Under the pieces are notes generated by a model. That model was not told the DNA's origin, did no database searches, and saw only the letters and a list, made by a program, of their open reading frames with translations. 64,000 bases of DNA, from contig NZ_JAGJBY010000001.1 in NCBI RefSeq assembly GCF_020010905.1, positions 1,508,001-1,572,000 on the forward strand, given 5' to 3'. This DNA comes from Streptomyces acidiscabies. GTDB taxonomy: Bacteria > Actinomycetota > Actinomycetes > Streptomycetales > Streptomycetaceae. The position numbers and the translations under genes were made by a program. Position 1 is the first letter of the stretch; each line of letters opens with the position of its first letter. Positions 36,995 through 45,606 of this stretch are shown here, in pieces.

Positions 36995-39274
36995 GTGAAA
37001 TTCGACGCCCTGTACCACGCCAACTTCGCACTGCTCTCCGCCGCCGTCACCGACTGGGGAACCCTCGTCAAGAGCCTCGAACAGCTCCAGAAGGACGCGG
37101 AGGACGGCCTGCACAAGGCCGCCAACAAGGCCAACTGGGCCGGTGTGAACTCCCAGATCAGCAGGGAGTTCATCGGCAAGACGGCCGGCGAGTTCGCCGA
37201 CGCCCACACGCAGGCGAACAGCATCTACCGGATCCTGAACGACACCCTCGGCGAACTCAAGGGCTTCCACCAGCAGTTGACGACGGCGGTGGAGGGCGCC
37301 CGCACCAAGGGCTTCGCCGTCCTCACCTCCGGCGACGGCTTCATGGTCACCCTGGCGACCCGCCCCCAGGACCCCGCCGGCAAGGAACCCGACCGCACCG
37401 CGGAGATGACGGGCGTCCGCGACGACATCCAGAAGATCCTCAACCAGGCGTCCACGAGCGACAGTTCAGCGGCGACTGTCCTCAAGGCCCTCGCGGACCA
37501 GAGCGAGTTGGGCTTCTCGGGCGCCGACTACAAGGACCGGGACACCGCCGCCGCAGCCGTCAAAGAGGCCGACGACCTCGCCAGGCTCGCGAAGAAGGAC
37601 CCCCACGACCTCACGGTCAAGGAGTTCGACCAGCTCAACGCGGGCTTCAAGAAGTACGGCGCCGATCCGCTGTTCGCCGAACGGTTCGCCACGAGTCTCG
37701 GGCCGCAGAAGACGCTGGAGTTCTGGTCCGGCCTCACGGACGGCCGTAACTACGACGTCGTCGACAAGCGGCGCGACCAACTCGACGACCTTCAGCGCGG
37801 GTTGAGCCTCACTCTGGCCGGTGCCTCGCAGAGCGACTCCGCCGCGATGAACGCGTGGAAGAACGACATGACCGGCCTTGGCGAGAAGAGGTTCGGCAGT
37901 GACAGCGGGCCCATGGGGTTCCAGGTCATGAGCAACCTGATGCGTGTCGGTGACTACGACGACAAGTTCCTCACCGACTACGGCAGCCGGATGATGGCCA
38001 CGGAAAGGAAGATCACCGGCAACGGTGAACACCCCAACCGCTTCTGGCAGTTCGGCGGCGCCATGGGCACCGCCCAACGCCTCAACTTCCTCGGCGACGA
38101 CATGGGCGCCGACCCCCTCACCGGCTACATGCGCGGCCTCGCCAACAGCCCCGACGCCGCGACCGCCTTCTTCAACGAGGACTACGTCACCAAGGACGAC
38201 CCCGACAACCCCTTCGAGCGGGATTCACACAAAACCGGGCTGTCGAATTTCCAGTACCTCTTCGAAGAACGAGACTGGCCCCAGGAAACCAGCCTTGAAG
38301 GCGACGACCTGCATACCGGCCAGAACTACATGGCGATGGCGCTGGAGGCGGCGACGACCGGACATCCGGCGGGGGAGATGCCGACCATCGACACGCCGGC
38401 ACACACCAGTGAACAGACCCGACTCTTCGAATCCGTCGTCTCGTCGATCGCGGACAGCCCTGAAAGGCTCACGGACAACGGATATATGTCGGACAGTATC
38501 GGACAGATCGCTTCCGAATATCTCCCTGATATCAATCGCGCGATGGCGGACGATGGCGACGGAGACACGGACAGGCTGTTCCCGGTGTCCGGAGCGTCCG
38601 CCACGCTCAATCATCGGGACGTGACGGCATTGCTGATCTCCGTCGGCCAGAACCCTGAGGGGTATGCGGCGGTCGAAGTGGGGAACAAGTCCTACATGGC
38701 CAACCTGATGGACTACCACATGAATCCGGATCTCTCTTCCGATAATCGATACTCCAAGGACACACAGTTCGCCATCGAACAGATTGCTCACGGATCGGGT
38801 GAGGTTTCAGGAACACTCGCCATCGGTCGGCAAGAGGCGATCGCCGGTCCGGCGGACGAAGAAGACAAGGCTTATGAGCATTCCGTCGCTCAATGGAAGA
38901 ACACCGCTTCGGGTGTGATCGGCACGGGCATCGGTGTCGGCGCCACATTCATTGCAAGTCCAGTGGGTGGCGCAGTTGCCGGTGGTGTCGCAGGGTCTGT
39001 CAGCAGCTTGGTCCTCGAAGAGCTGTTCCAGGATGCGGAAGGGCACGCGAAAGATGATGCGGGGGCTGCTATGGGAGAGCAGTGGGAGTTGGGCATGGAC
39101 CAGAATGTGACCTACACGGAGCGGGCGGCCGAACTTGCGGCCAAGGCCCACAACCGAACCGATCTGCAAGATGGCAGTATCGACGAGAAGGCGCGTGTTG
39201 CCGCTCAGGAAGGCTTCAGGGCGGCGGGAGATAACTCCCAGTTCATGACGCCACACCTGAAGACCGATATCTGA
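36995..39274 (+). CDS. large WXG-headed protein (DUF6571-like), cassette 2
   Basis: 759 residues, paralogue of the gene at 31719 along its whole length. ESX-type hairpin with W-A-G at 48-50 (KANWAGVNSQISREFI); shared middle blocks TSLGPQKTLEFWSGL, NSPDAATAFFNED and ALEAATTG. A strong glycine-zipper segment at about 639-675 (GVIGTGIGVGATFI, VGGAVAGGVAGSV) precedes a helical, charged tail of about 85 residues. GTG start with AGGA upstream, 76 bases after the split partner gene. GC content falls in the last third of the gene. No catalytic motif seen; a pore-forming or membrane-acting effector is a possibility, inferred from the zipper only. Confidence 0.7.
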   Translation: MKFDALYHANFALLSAAVTDWGTLVKSLEQLQKDAEDGLHKAANKANWAGVNSQISREFIGKTAGEFADAHTQANSIYRILNDTLGELKGFHQQLTTAVEGARTKGFAVLTSGDGFMVTLATRPQDPAGKEPDRTAEMTGVRDDIQKILNQASTSDSSAATVLKALADQSELGFSGADYKDRDTAAAAVKEADDLARLAKKDPHDLTVKEFDQLNAGFKKYGADPLFAERFATSLGPQKTLEFWSGLTDGRNYDVVDKRRDQLDDLQRGLSLTLAGASQSDSAAMNAWKNDMTGLGEKRFGSDSGPMGFQVMSNLMRVGDYDDKFLTDYGSRMMATERKITGNGEHPNRFWQFGGAMGTAQRLNFLGDDMGADPLTGYMRGLANSPDAATAFFNEDYVTKDDPDNPFERDSHKTGLSNFQYLFEERDWPQETSLEGDDLHTGQNYMAMALEAATTGHPAGEMPTIDTPAHTSEQTRLFESVVSSIADSPERLTDNGYMSDSIGQIASEYLPDINRAMADDGDGDTDRLFPVSGASATLNHRDVTALLISVGQNPEGYAAVEVGNKSYMANLMDYHMNPDLSSDNRYSKDTQFAIEQIAHGSGEVSGTLAIGRQEAIAGPADEEDKAYEHSVAQWKNTASGVIGTGIGVGATFIASPVGGAVAGGVAGSVSSLVLEELFQDAEGHAKDDAGAAMGEQWELGMDQNVTYTERAAELAAKAHNRTDLQDGSIDEKARVAAQEGFRAAGDNSQFMTPHLKTDI

Positions 39275-39292
39275 AACCGAGAGGAAATTCTC

Positions 39293-39856
39293 GTGCCCCA
39301 CCTCCGATTTACTCGATCCTCGCACCCTTTCCGGTTTCCACCTTTCGCGGTCGCAGTCTTGACTGGGGCATTGGTGATGTCGGCATGCTCGAATGGAAAC
39401 GGAGAAGGTGAGAAGAAATATACGGTTCCTAGCGCCCTGTGCGAGATTAAGGCAGATCCCAAACTGATTGATCCGTTCCTGCCGGGGGGTGACTCCCTCG
39501 CGGTGAAGTCATCGAATCCCAACGGTGGAACAAAGCGATGCGATGTGACAGTCGATGGCAAGATCGCCGTTCGAGAGATTCTTGTATGGTGGGGTGACAG
39601 AGAAACTGTCGCCACCGTCGCCGCAGCATATGCGAAGACCGACGACGGAAAAGTGACCGACGACGAACGCTATCTCTATTCAGGCGTCGGAGCTGTCGGT
39701 AAGACCTCAGAAGCTTGCAAGTCGACGGAGCATCCTGATCAGGACCTGTACGGCGTGGTCCAGGTATTCGCTGCCGGCCGGTCGGATCCGGAGGCCATGA
39801 AAGAACTGATCGCGGCCTACATTCAGGGCCTTGAGGCGTCAGCCGAATGCGGTTGA
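39293..39856 (+). CDS. lipoprotein paired with the WXG-headed protein, cassette 2
   Basis: 187 residues. Signal peptide with lipobox VMSAC (Cys32). The mature part of about 155 residues is of mixed structure with cysteines in SALCEIK, KRCDVT, SEACKS and SAECG. It occupies the same place as the cassette 1 lipoprotein but is not obviously similar, as expected for immunity proteins specific to their own partners. GTG start with GAGAGGA upstream, 18 bases after the large gene. Lower GC than the chromosome around it. Confidence 0.65.
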   Translation: MPHLRFTRSSHPFRFPPFAVAVLTGALVMSACSNGNGEGEKKYTVPSALCEIKADPKLIDPFLPGGDSLAVKSSNPNGGTKRCDVTVDGKIAVREILVWWGDRETVATVAAAYAKTDDGKVTDDERYLYSGVGAVGKTSEACKSTEHPDQDLYGVVQVFAAGRSDPEAMKELIAAYIQGLEASAECG

Positions 39857-40217
39857 CCAGCTCGTTCTATGACTGCCTGCTTGAAACGGCGAACCCGTCG
39901 ATCGCCATGTAGATCATCAAGCCCGCCAGGCGCGTACGCGGTCCGTCTTGATGCAGGCCATCAGCAGGAGCACCGCGGCCAGGACCAGTCCGTTCTCTCC
40001 TGATGTCCGACGTCCCTGGGAAACTCCGCTCAAGAGTCTGCCGTGGGGCAGTGGTTGGGCGCCAGGCGCAGGGTCCGCGCCGCTCGGGAGGGGCGGCCCT
40101 GGCCGGATCTGACAGATTTACTGGGGCTTGGTGGTTGTGTGGGACTGGAAGCGGCGGCGTGGTGTGTTTACGTGGTGACAGGTCGTTCCGGGAGTGTTGT
40201 CACGGAGGTGGGTGGCC
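39857..40217. other. 361-bp gap, possible decayed membrane-protein end
   Basis: On the minus strand around 39920-40010 a frame reads GLVLAAVLLLMACIKTDRV before a stop, which looks like one membrane helix of a lost gene. No start or ribosome binding site remains. Nothing else is evident apart from the cfa ribosome binding site. Confidence 0.3.
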
Positions 40218-41507
40218 ATGCGTGGTGCCGCTGTGCGGCTGGTGGAGGCGTTGGAGTTGGTGATGGGTGGGGAGGTACCGGTCAGGGTCCGGGCCTGGGA
40301 CGGGTCCGAGGCCGGGAAGGAGGGGGCGCCTACGCTCGTGGTGCGCAATCGGCGGGCCCTGCGCAGGCTGTTGTTCAAGCCGGGTGAGCTGGGGCTGGCC
40401 CGGGCCTGGGTGGCGGGGGACATCGCCGTCGAGGGGGATTTCTATCAGGCGCTGGAGTTGCTGTCGGGGGTGGTGTGGGAGCGGGACGAGGAGGCGCCGG
40501 GGCTGGGGCGGCTGATGCGCCGGGGGGATGTCCGGCGGGGCGTGGCCGGGCTCGTACGGCTCGGCGGACTGCCCCTCCCGCCCGCGCCGCCGAAGGAAGA
40601 GGCCCGGCGCGTACGGCATCTGCACACGCGGAACACGGACCGCCGAGCCATCAGCCACCACTACGACGTCGGGAACGAGTTCTACTCGCTCGTCCTCGGC
40701 CCCTCCATGGTCTACTCCTGCGCCTACTGGGACGAGAGGGCCTCCCTCGAAGACGCCCAGCGGGACAAGCTCGACCTCGTCTGCCGGAAGCTGGGGGTCC
40801 GGGAGGGGCAGCGGGTGCTCGACGTCGGGTGCGGGTGGGGGTCGTTCGCCATCCACGCCGCGCGCGAGTATGGGGCCCGGGTCGTCGGCGTGACGCTCTC
40901 GCAGGAACAGGCCGCGCTCGCACGCAAGCGGGTAGCCGACGCCGGGCTGACCGAGCTCGTCGAGATCCGGGTGCAGGACTACCGGGATGTGGACGACGGC
41001 CCGTACGACGCGATCTCGTCCATCGGCATGGCCGAACACGTGGGCGCCGAGAAGTATCTGGAGTACGCCCGTCAGCTGCACCAACTCCTCGCCCCCGGCG
41101 GCAGGTTGCTCAACCACCAGATCGCGCGGCGGCCCCACGGCGACGAAACCTCGTACCAGCTCGACCCGTTCATCGACGCGTACGTCTTTCCCGACGGCGA
41201 ACTCGCGCCGATCGGCACCACCGTCACGCAGTTGGAGCGCGCCGGGTTCGAGGTGCGGGACGTCGAGTCGCTCCGGGAGCACTACGCGCTGACCCTGCGG
41301 CGCTGGGTGCGGAACCTGGAGGCCGGGTGGGAACGGGCGGCGAAGCTCGCCGGGCCGGGACGGGCGAGAGTCTGGCAGCTCTACATGGCCGCCTCCGCCC
41401 TCGCCTTCGAACGTAACCGCATAGGGGTCAACCAGGTTCTGGCGGTACGGCCTTCGGAGACCGGCGACTCCGGGCTGTCGCTACGGTCCCGGGTCTGGGC
41501 GGGCTAG
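40218..41507 (+). CDS. cfa: cyclopropane-fatty-acyl-phospholipid synthase family methyltransferase
   Basis: 429 residues. The N-terminal domain is basic (NRRALRRLLFKPGELGLARAWVAGDIAVEGD). The SAM-binding core has VLDVGCGWGSFAIHAA and VVGVTLSQEQAALARKR, and the Cfa hallmarks SHHYDVGNEFYSLVLGPSMVYSCAYW and SIGMAEHVG follow. Adds a methylene or methyl group from SAM to unsaturated acyl chains of membrane phospholipids. The ATG at 40218 has GGAGGTG 7 bases upstream. It stands alone after the ESX-like locus. Confidence 0.9.
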   Translation: MRGAAVRLVEALELVMGGEVPVRVRAWDGSEAGKEGAPTLVVRNRRALRRLLFKPGELGLARAWVAGDIAVEGDFYQALELLSGVVWERDEEAPGLGRLMRRGDVRRGVAGLVRLGGLPLPPAPPKEEARRVRHLHTRNTDRRAISHHYDVGNEFYSLVLGPSMVYSCAYWDERASLEDAQRDKLDLVCRKLGVREGQRVLDVGCGWGSFAIHAAREYGARVVGVTLSQEQAALARKRVADAGLTELVEIRVQDYRDVDDGPYDAISSIGMAEHVGAEKYLEYARQLHQLLAPGGRLLNHQIARRPHGDETSYQLDPFIDAYVFPDGELAPIGTTVTQLERAGFEVRDVESLREHYALTLRRWVRNLEAGWERAAKLAGPGRARVWQLYMAASALAFERNRIGVNQVLAVRPSETGDSGLSLRSRVWAG

Positions 41508-41625
41508 CCGGAGCCGGAAGAGGGGCACGAGCCCTCGACGCCCGCCCCCATAACTCGCCCCCATAAAGGAAGCAGGGCGGTCTCCACCCCCGTTCGGGAG
41601 ACCGCCCCGCCCCACCTCGCCCCCG

Positions 41626-44154
41626 CTACTCCGACTTGATCGCCCCCAGCATGTTCAGCCGCGCAGCGCGCCGCGCCGGCCACAGGGCTGCCAGGACGCC
41701 CACCACACCCGCGAGCGCGAGGAAGACGGCGATCCGCGCCCAGGGGAGGACGAGTTCGTACGTCGGCAGGCTCGTCCCCATCAGTTCGCCCGCCGCCCAG
41801 CCGAAGAACACCCCGAGGCCGATGCCGAGGACCCCGCCGAAGAGGGAGATGACGAGGGACTCCAGGCGGACCATCCGCTTGATGCCCCGCCGGTCGAGCC
41901 CGATCGCGCGGAGCATCCCGATCTCCTGGGACCGCTCGAAGACGGACATCGCGAGGGTGTTGACGACCCCGAGGACGGCGACGATGACGGCCATCGCGAG
42001 CAGCCCGTACAGCATGTTCAGCAGCAGCGTGAAGAACTGGGCGATCTGGTTGGAGATGTCCTTCTTGCTCTGGACCTGGATCCCGGGGTTCTCGCCGAGC
42101 GCCTTCACCAGGGCGGACTTCGCTTCGGCCGACGTGCCCCCGTCGGCCTTGACCATGACCTTCATGTCGGTGATGTCGGTCTGGTGCGGCGCGAGCGTCG
42201 CCGTGTCGAGGAGGATGCCGCGCAGGAAGTCGTTGCCCTCGTAGACCCCGTTCACCGTGAGCCGCTGGCTCTTGCCGTCCTCGTAGTGGACGGTGAACGC
42301 CGAACCCGGCTTCCAGTCGTGCGAGTCGGCCGTGTACTTGTCGACGACGACCTTCGTCCCGCCGACCTCGAAGCGGCCCTCCGCGACCTTCGGGCTGACC
42401 AGCCCGCCGATCGTGGAGCCGTCCACCCCCGTCAGGTACTCCTGGTCGCCGTCGATCCGGGACGGCGAGTTGCGCATCGGGCTGGTCGCCTCGACGCCGG
42501 ACGCGGTCCTGAGCTTCTTCTCCACGTCCGGCGTGAGGCTGTTGCCGTTGACCATGGAGACGACGTAGTCCGCGCGGATCGAGTCGGACGCCATCCTCTC
42601 GATCGCCTGCTGGAGGCTTCCGGCGATCACCGTCATGCCTGTGATCAGCGTGAGGCCGATCATCAGCGCGGACGCCGTGGCGGCCGTACGGCGCGGGTTG
42701 CGCACGGAGTTCTGGCGGGCCAGCTTGCCGGAGATCCCGAAGCCGCGCATCAGGGGGGCGGTGGCGGCGATCAGCGGGCGGGACAGCAGCGGGGTGAGGA
42801 TGAAGACCCCGATGATCAGCAGGACGGCGCCGATCCCCATGGCGGTCCGCGCGCCGGTGCCACTCATCGTCGTCGCCGACAGGACCGTCCCGCCGCCCGC
42901 CGCCGAGACCAGCGCGCCGAGCGTGTTGCGGACGACGAGGGAGCGCGTCGTCGCCTGCGCGTGCAGGCTGCTCATCGCGGCGACCGGCGGGATCTTCGCG
43001 GCGCGGCGGCCCGGCAGCCAGGCGGCGAACATCGTGATGACGACGCCCACGACCAGCGCGGAGACGATCGTGCCGGACGAGATGATCAGCGGGCCGTCCG
43101 GGATGATCGCCCCGGTCTGCTCCAGCAGCGCGCGCAGGCCCGCGCCGATGCCGATGCCCGCGACCAGGCCGGTCACCCCGGCGACCGCGCCGACCACGAA
43201 CGCCTCGATCAGCACCGACCGCGTCACCTGACGCCGGGAGGCGCCGACCGCGCGCAGCAGCGCCAGCTCCTTCGTGCGCTGCGCGACCAGCATCGTGAAG
43301 GTGTTCGCGATGATGAACGTGCCGACGAACAGGGAGATCCCGGCGAAGACCAGCAGGCCCTGCTTGAGGCCGCTCATCGACGCGGAGATCATCTCCGCCT
43401 GGTCCGCGGCGAGCTGGTCGCTCGTCGTCGTCTCGACCTTGTCCGCCGGGAGCGCTTTGTCGAGGGCCGACTTCAGAGCCGTCTGCGAGACGCCGGAGGC
43501 GGCCTTGACGTCGATCTCGTCGTACGTGCCCGTCTTGCCGAAGAGCCTCTGGGCCGTCGCCGTGTCGAAGAGGGTGAGGCTGCCGCCCGCCGCGACGTTT
43601 CCGTCCTTCGTCGTGAAGATGCCCGAGATCGTCGGCGTCAGGACCGGGCCGTCGACCGAGATGCGGACGGTGTCGCCGACCTGGTAGCCGGCGCGCTTGG
43701 CGGTACCGGCGTCCATCGCGATCTCGGCGGCGCCCTGGGGGGCCTTCCCGCTGGTCAGCGGGTAGCGGGTGTCCTCGTCGCCCCAGTAGTTGGCGCCCTG
43801 GGAGGAGAAGCCGTTGCCGATCAGGTCGCCGTCCTTGTCGGCGATCGCGGTGAAGCCGGTCACCACGCCGGTCGCGGACGCGGCGCCCTTCACGGAGGCG
43901 GCCCGCTTCAGCAGGGCGTCCGTCAGCTCGGGGTCCTTGGCGACCTGGTTGTCCGTGGCCTTCTGGGCCCGGGGCTGTACGGCGACGTCGACCTGGTCGA
44001 AGCCCTTCGCGGAGCTGTTCTCCAGGGCGTTGGACAGGGTGTTCGTGAAGACCAGGGTCCCCGAGACGAAGGCGACGCCGAGCATGACCGCGAGGACGGT
44101 CATCATGAGGCGGGCCTTGTGCGCGAGGACGTTGCGCAGGGCGGTGCGGAACAT
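41626..44154 (-). CDS. ABC transporter permease (FtsX/MacB type)
   Basis: 842 residues. One N-terminal helix (about 12-35), a large extracytoplasmic domain, three helices with the FtsX signature (TFIIANTFTMLVAQRTKELALLRAVGASRRQV), a central pair of helices, a second large extracytoplasmic domain, and a second FtsX block (VVNTLAMSVFERSQEIGMLRAIGLDRRGIK) at the C-terminus. Typical Streptomyces duplicated FtsX permease. Its ATG overlaps the TGA of the ATPase gene by one base. Mechanotransmission or lipoprotein/antibiotic efflux are the known roles of relatives. Confidence 0.9.
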   Translation of the reverse strand: MFRTALRNVLAHKARLMMTVLAVMLGVAFVSGTLVFTNTLSNALENSSAKGFDQVDVAVQPRAQKATDNQVAKDPELTDALLKRAASVKGAASATGVVTGFTAIADKDGDLIGNGFSSQGANYWGDEDTRYPLTSGKAPQGAAEIAMDAGTAKRAGYQVGDTVRISVDGPVLTPTISGIFTTKDGNVAAGGSLTLFDTATAQRLFGKTGTYDEIDVKAASGVSQTALKSALDKALPADKVETTTSDQLAADQAEMISASMSGLKQGLLVFAGISLFVGTFIIANTFTMLVAQRTKELALLRAVGASRRQVTRSVLIEAFVVGAVAGVTGLVAGIGIGAGLRALLEQTGAIIPDGPLIISSGTIVSALVVGVVITMFAAWLPGRRAAKIPPVAAMSSLHAQATTRSLVVRNTLGALVSAAGGGTVLSATTMSGTGARTAMGIGAVLLIIGVFILTPLLSRPLIAATAPLMRGFGISGKLARQNSVRNPRRTAATASALMIGLTLITGMTVIAGSLQQAIERMASDSIRADYVVSMVNGNSLTPDVEKKLRTASGVEATSPMRNSPSRIDGDQEYLTGVDGSTIGGLVSPKVAEGRFEVGGTKVVVDKYTADSHDWKPGSAFTVHYEDGKSQRLTVNGVYEGNDFLRGILLDTATLAPHQTDITDMKVMVKADGGTSAEAKSALVKALGENPGIQVQSKKDISNQIAQFFTLLLNMLYGLLAMAVIVAVLGVVNTLAMSVFERSQEIGMLRAIGLDRRGIKRMVRLESLVISLFGGVLGIGLGVFFGWAAGELMGTSLPTYELVLPWARIAVFLALAGVVGVLAALWPARRAARLNMLGAIKSE

Positions 44155-44927
44155 CAGCTGGTACGGCCCTTCGCATCGAACTGCTTCATGAGGTCGAGGA
44201 CCGAGTCGGCCGTAGGCCCGTACATCTCGTCGACCACCCGGCCGTCCGCCAGGAAGATCACGCGGTCCGCGTACGACGCGGCTACGGGATCGTGCGTCAC
44301 CATCACGACCGTCTGGCCCATCTCCCGGACGGAGTTGCGCAGGAAGCCGAGGACCTCCGCGCCCGAGCGGGAGTCGAGGTTTCCGGTCGGCTCGTCGCCG
44401 AAGACGATGTCCGGGCGGGAGGCCAGCGCCCTGGCCACGGCGACGCGCTGCTGCTGGCCGCCGGAGAGCTGGGACGGGCGGTGGCTGAGACGGTCCGACA
44501 GACCGACCATCGCGATGACCGATTCCAGCCACTGCTTGTCGGGCTTTCGGCCTGCGATGTCCATCGGCAGCGTGATGTTCTCCAGCGCCGTCAGCGTCGG
44601 CAGCAGGTTGAACGCCTGGAAGATGAAGCCGATCTTGTCGCGGCGCAGTTTCGTGAGCTGCTTGTCCTTCAGTGAGCCCAACTCCGTCTCGCCGATGCGG
44701 ACCGAGCCGGAGGAGAAGGTGTCGAGTCCGGCGACGCAGTGCATGAGCGTCGACTTGCCGGAGCCCGAGGGGCCCATGATCGCGGTGAACTGGGCCTGGT
44801 GGAAGTCGACGGAGACCTGATCCAGGGCGACCACCCGGGTTTCGCCCTGTCCGTAGATCTTCGAGAGATCCGTGGCTCGGGCGGCCACGGCGGCGGTCGG
44901 CCGAGCTGCGAGGGGAGTGGTGGTCAC
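44154..44927 (-). CDS. ABC transporter ATP-binding protein (MacB/LolD type)
   Basis: 257 residues. Walker A GPSGSGKST (52-60), signature LSGGQQQRVAVARAL, Walker B IVFGDEPTGNLDSRSG and switch His in VMVTHDPVAASYADRV. Class of the LolD/MacB/FtsE ATPases that serve FtsX permeases. I chose the GTG at 44927, which has AGGAGCG upstream; the longer open frame has no homologous look. Upstream lies a perfect 18-base palindrome that is probably an operator. Confidence 0.92.
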   Translation of the reverse strand: MTTTPLAARPTAAVAARATDLSKIYGQGETRVVALDQVSVDFHQAQFTAIMGPSGSGKSTLMHCVAGLDTFSSGSVRIGETELGSLKDKQLTKLRRDKIGFIFQAFNLLPTLTALENITLPMDIAGRKPDKQWLESVIAMVGLSDRLSHRPSQLSGGQQQRVAVARALASRPDIVFGDEPTGNLDSRSGAEVLGFLRNSVREMGQTVVMVTHDPVAASYADRVIFLADGRVVDEMYGPTADSVLDLMKQFDAKGRTS

Positions 44928-45047
44928 GGAAGTCGCTCCTGAGGACGGGGTCGGGACTCGTCCATCGTCGGCGGAGCACCTCGTGGTTGTAGTCACTCCT
45001 CGGTTCTGCTTTCCGCACCAGACTCCGGAGTGACACAGGGCGGTCTT

Positions 45048-45065
45048 GTCATACCTGGGTATGAC
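45048..45065. promoter_or_regulatory. perfect palindrome upstream of the ABC operon
   Basis: GTCATACC-TG-GGTATGAC, 8-bp arms with a 2-base spacer, about 120 bases upstream of the ATPase start. The TATGAC inside could double as a -10 box. It resembles a MarR/TetR-type operator. No regulator gene is adjacent. Confidence 0.6.
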
Positions 45066-45346
45066 CACCGACCCTGACACCGGAGGTGACGGTGAGAACA
45101 CGGTGTGCGGCGGGAAGCGTTTGTCGAGAACCGGTGGAGCGCCCTCGTTCAGACGGTGAAATTCCGTCATTCCGCGTACACGCGCGGTGATCGCCGGTAA
45201 GGCTACTGGCAAGTGCGGATGGCCTGTTCCATGGTCTGATGCTCCCTCAGACATCAATAAAATAAGACAACATCGGTTCCCCCGGCCGCTGTTGGGGAGG
45301 GGCGTCCCGATAGGCTCGGGGCGCGACGACGCGGAGCCCTTGGCCA

Positions 45347-45430
45347 GCCCAGATGGTGGAATGCAGACACGGCGAGCTTAAACCTCGCTGCCCCGAAGCG
45401 GGCGTGCCGGTTCAAGTCCGGCTCTGGGCA
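45347..45430 (+). tRNA. bldA: tRNA-Leu (anticodon UAA), bldA
   Basis: 84 bases with a 7-bp acceptor stem (GCCCAGA with TCTGGGC), D-arm AGC-class features, anticodon stem GCGAG/CTCGC around loop CTTAAAC with anticodon TAA at 45379-45381, a long variable arm, and T-arm GCCGGTTCAAGTCCGGC. CCA is not encoded. This is the only Streptomyces tRNA that reads UUA well; its accumulation late in growth controls TTA-containing developmental and antibiotic genes. TAGGCT at 45311-45316 may be its -10 box. Confidence 0.97.
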
Positions 45431-45513
45431 CCTCCGCTCCCGTCGTCGGCCGCGCGGTCCCACTTGGTTGACTGCGCCGTCCATCAAGGCGTTGGCCGCA
45501 CCCCCGTGAACCG

Positions 45514-45573
45514 TTGACACTGCCTGAACGCGGGCGCAGACTCATGGGCAGAGATTGGTGAAGAAAACTTCAC
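45514..45573 (+). promoter_or_regulatory. pobA promoter with overlapping palindromic operator
   Basis: TTGACA (45514-45519), 17-base spacer, then CAGACT (45537-45542) as a -10. The perfect palindrome GTGAAG-AAAA-CTTCAC (45558-45573) follows just downstream of the expected transcription start, well placed for a repressor. An IclR-type PobR or PcaR regulator would be the natural candidate; none is encoded in the window. Confidence 0.55.
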
Positions 45574-45606
45574 TGTGCGAACGGACTTGGGTGAAAGGAA
45601 CGCTCG

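Noticed and set aside
39905..40015. Complete membrane-protein gene on the minus strand before cfa
   Set aside because: Only one helix-like stretch and a stop remain; no start, so at most a remnant.
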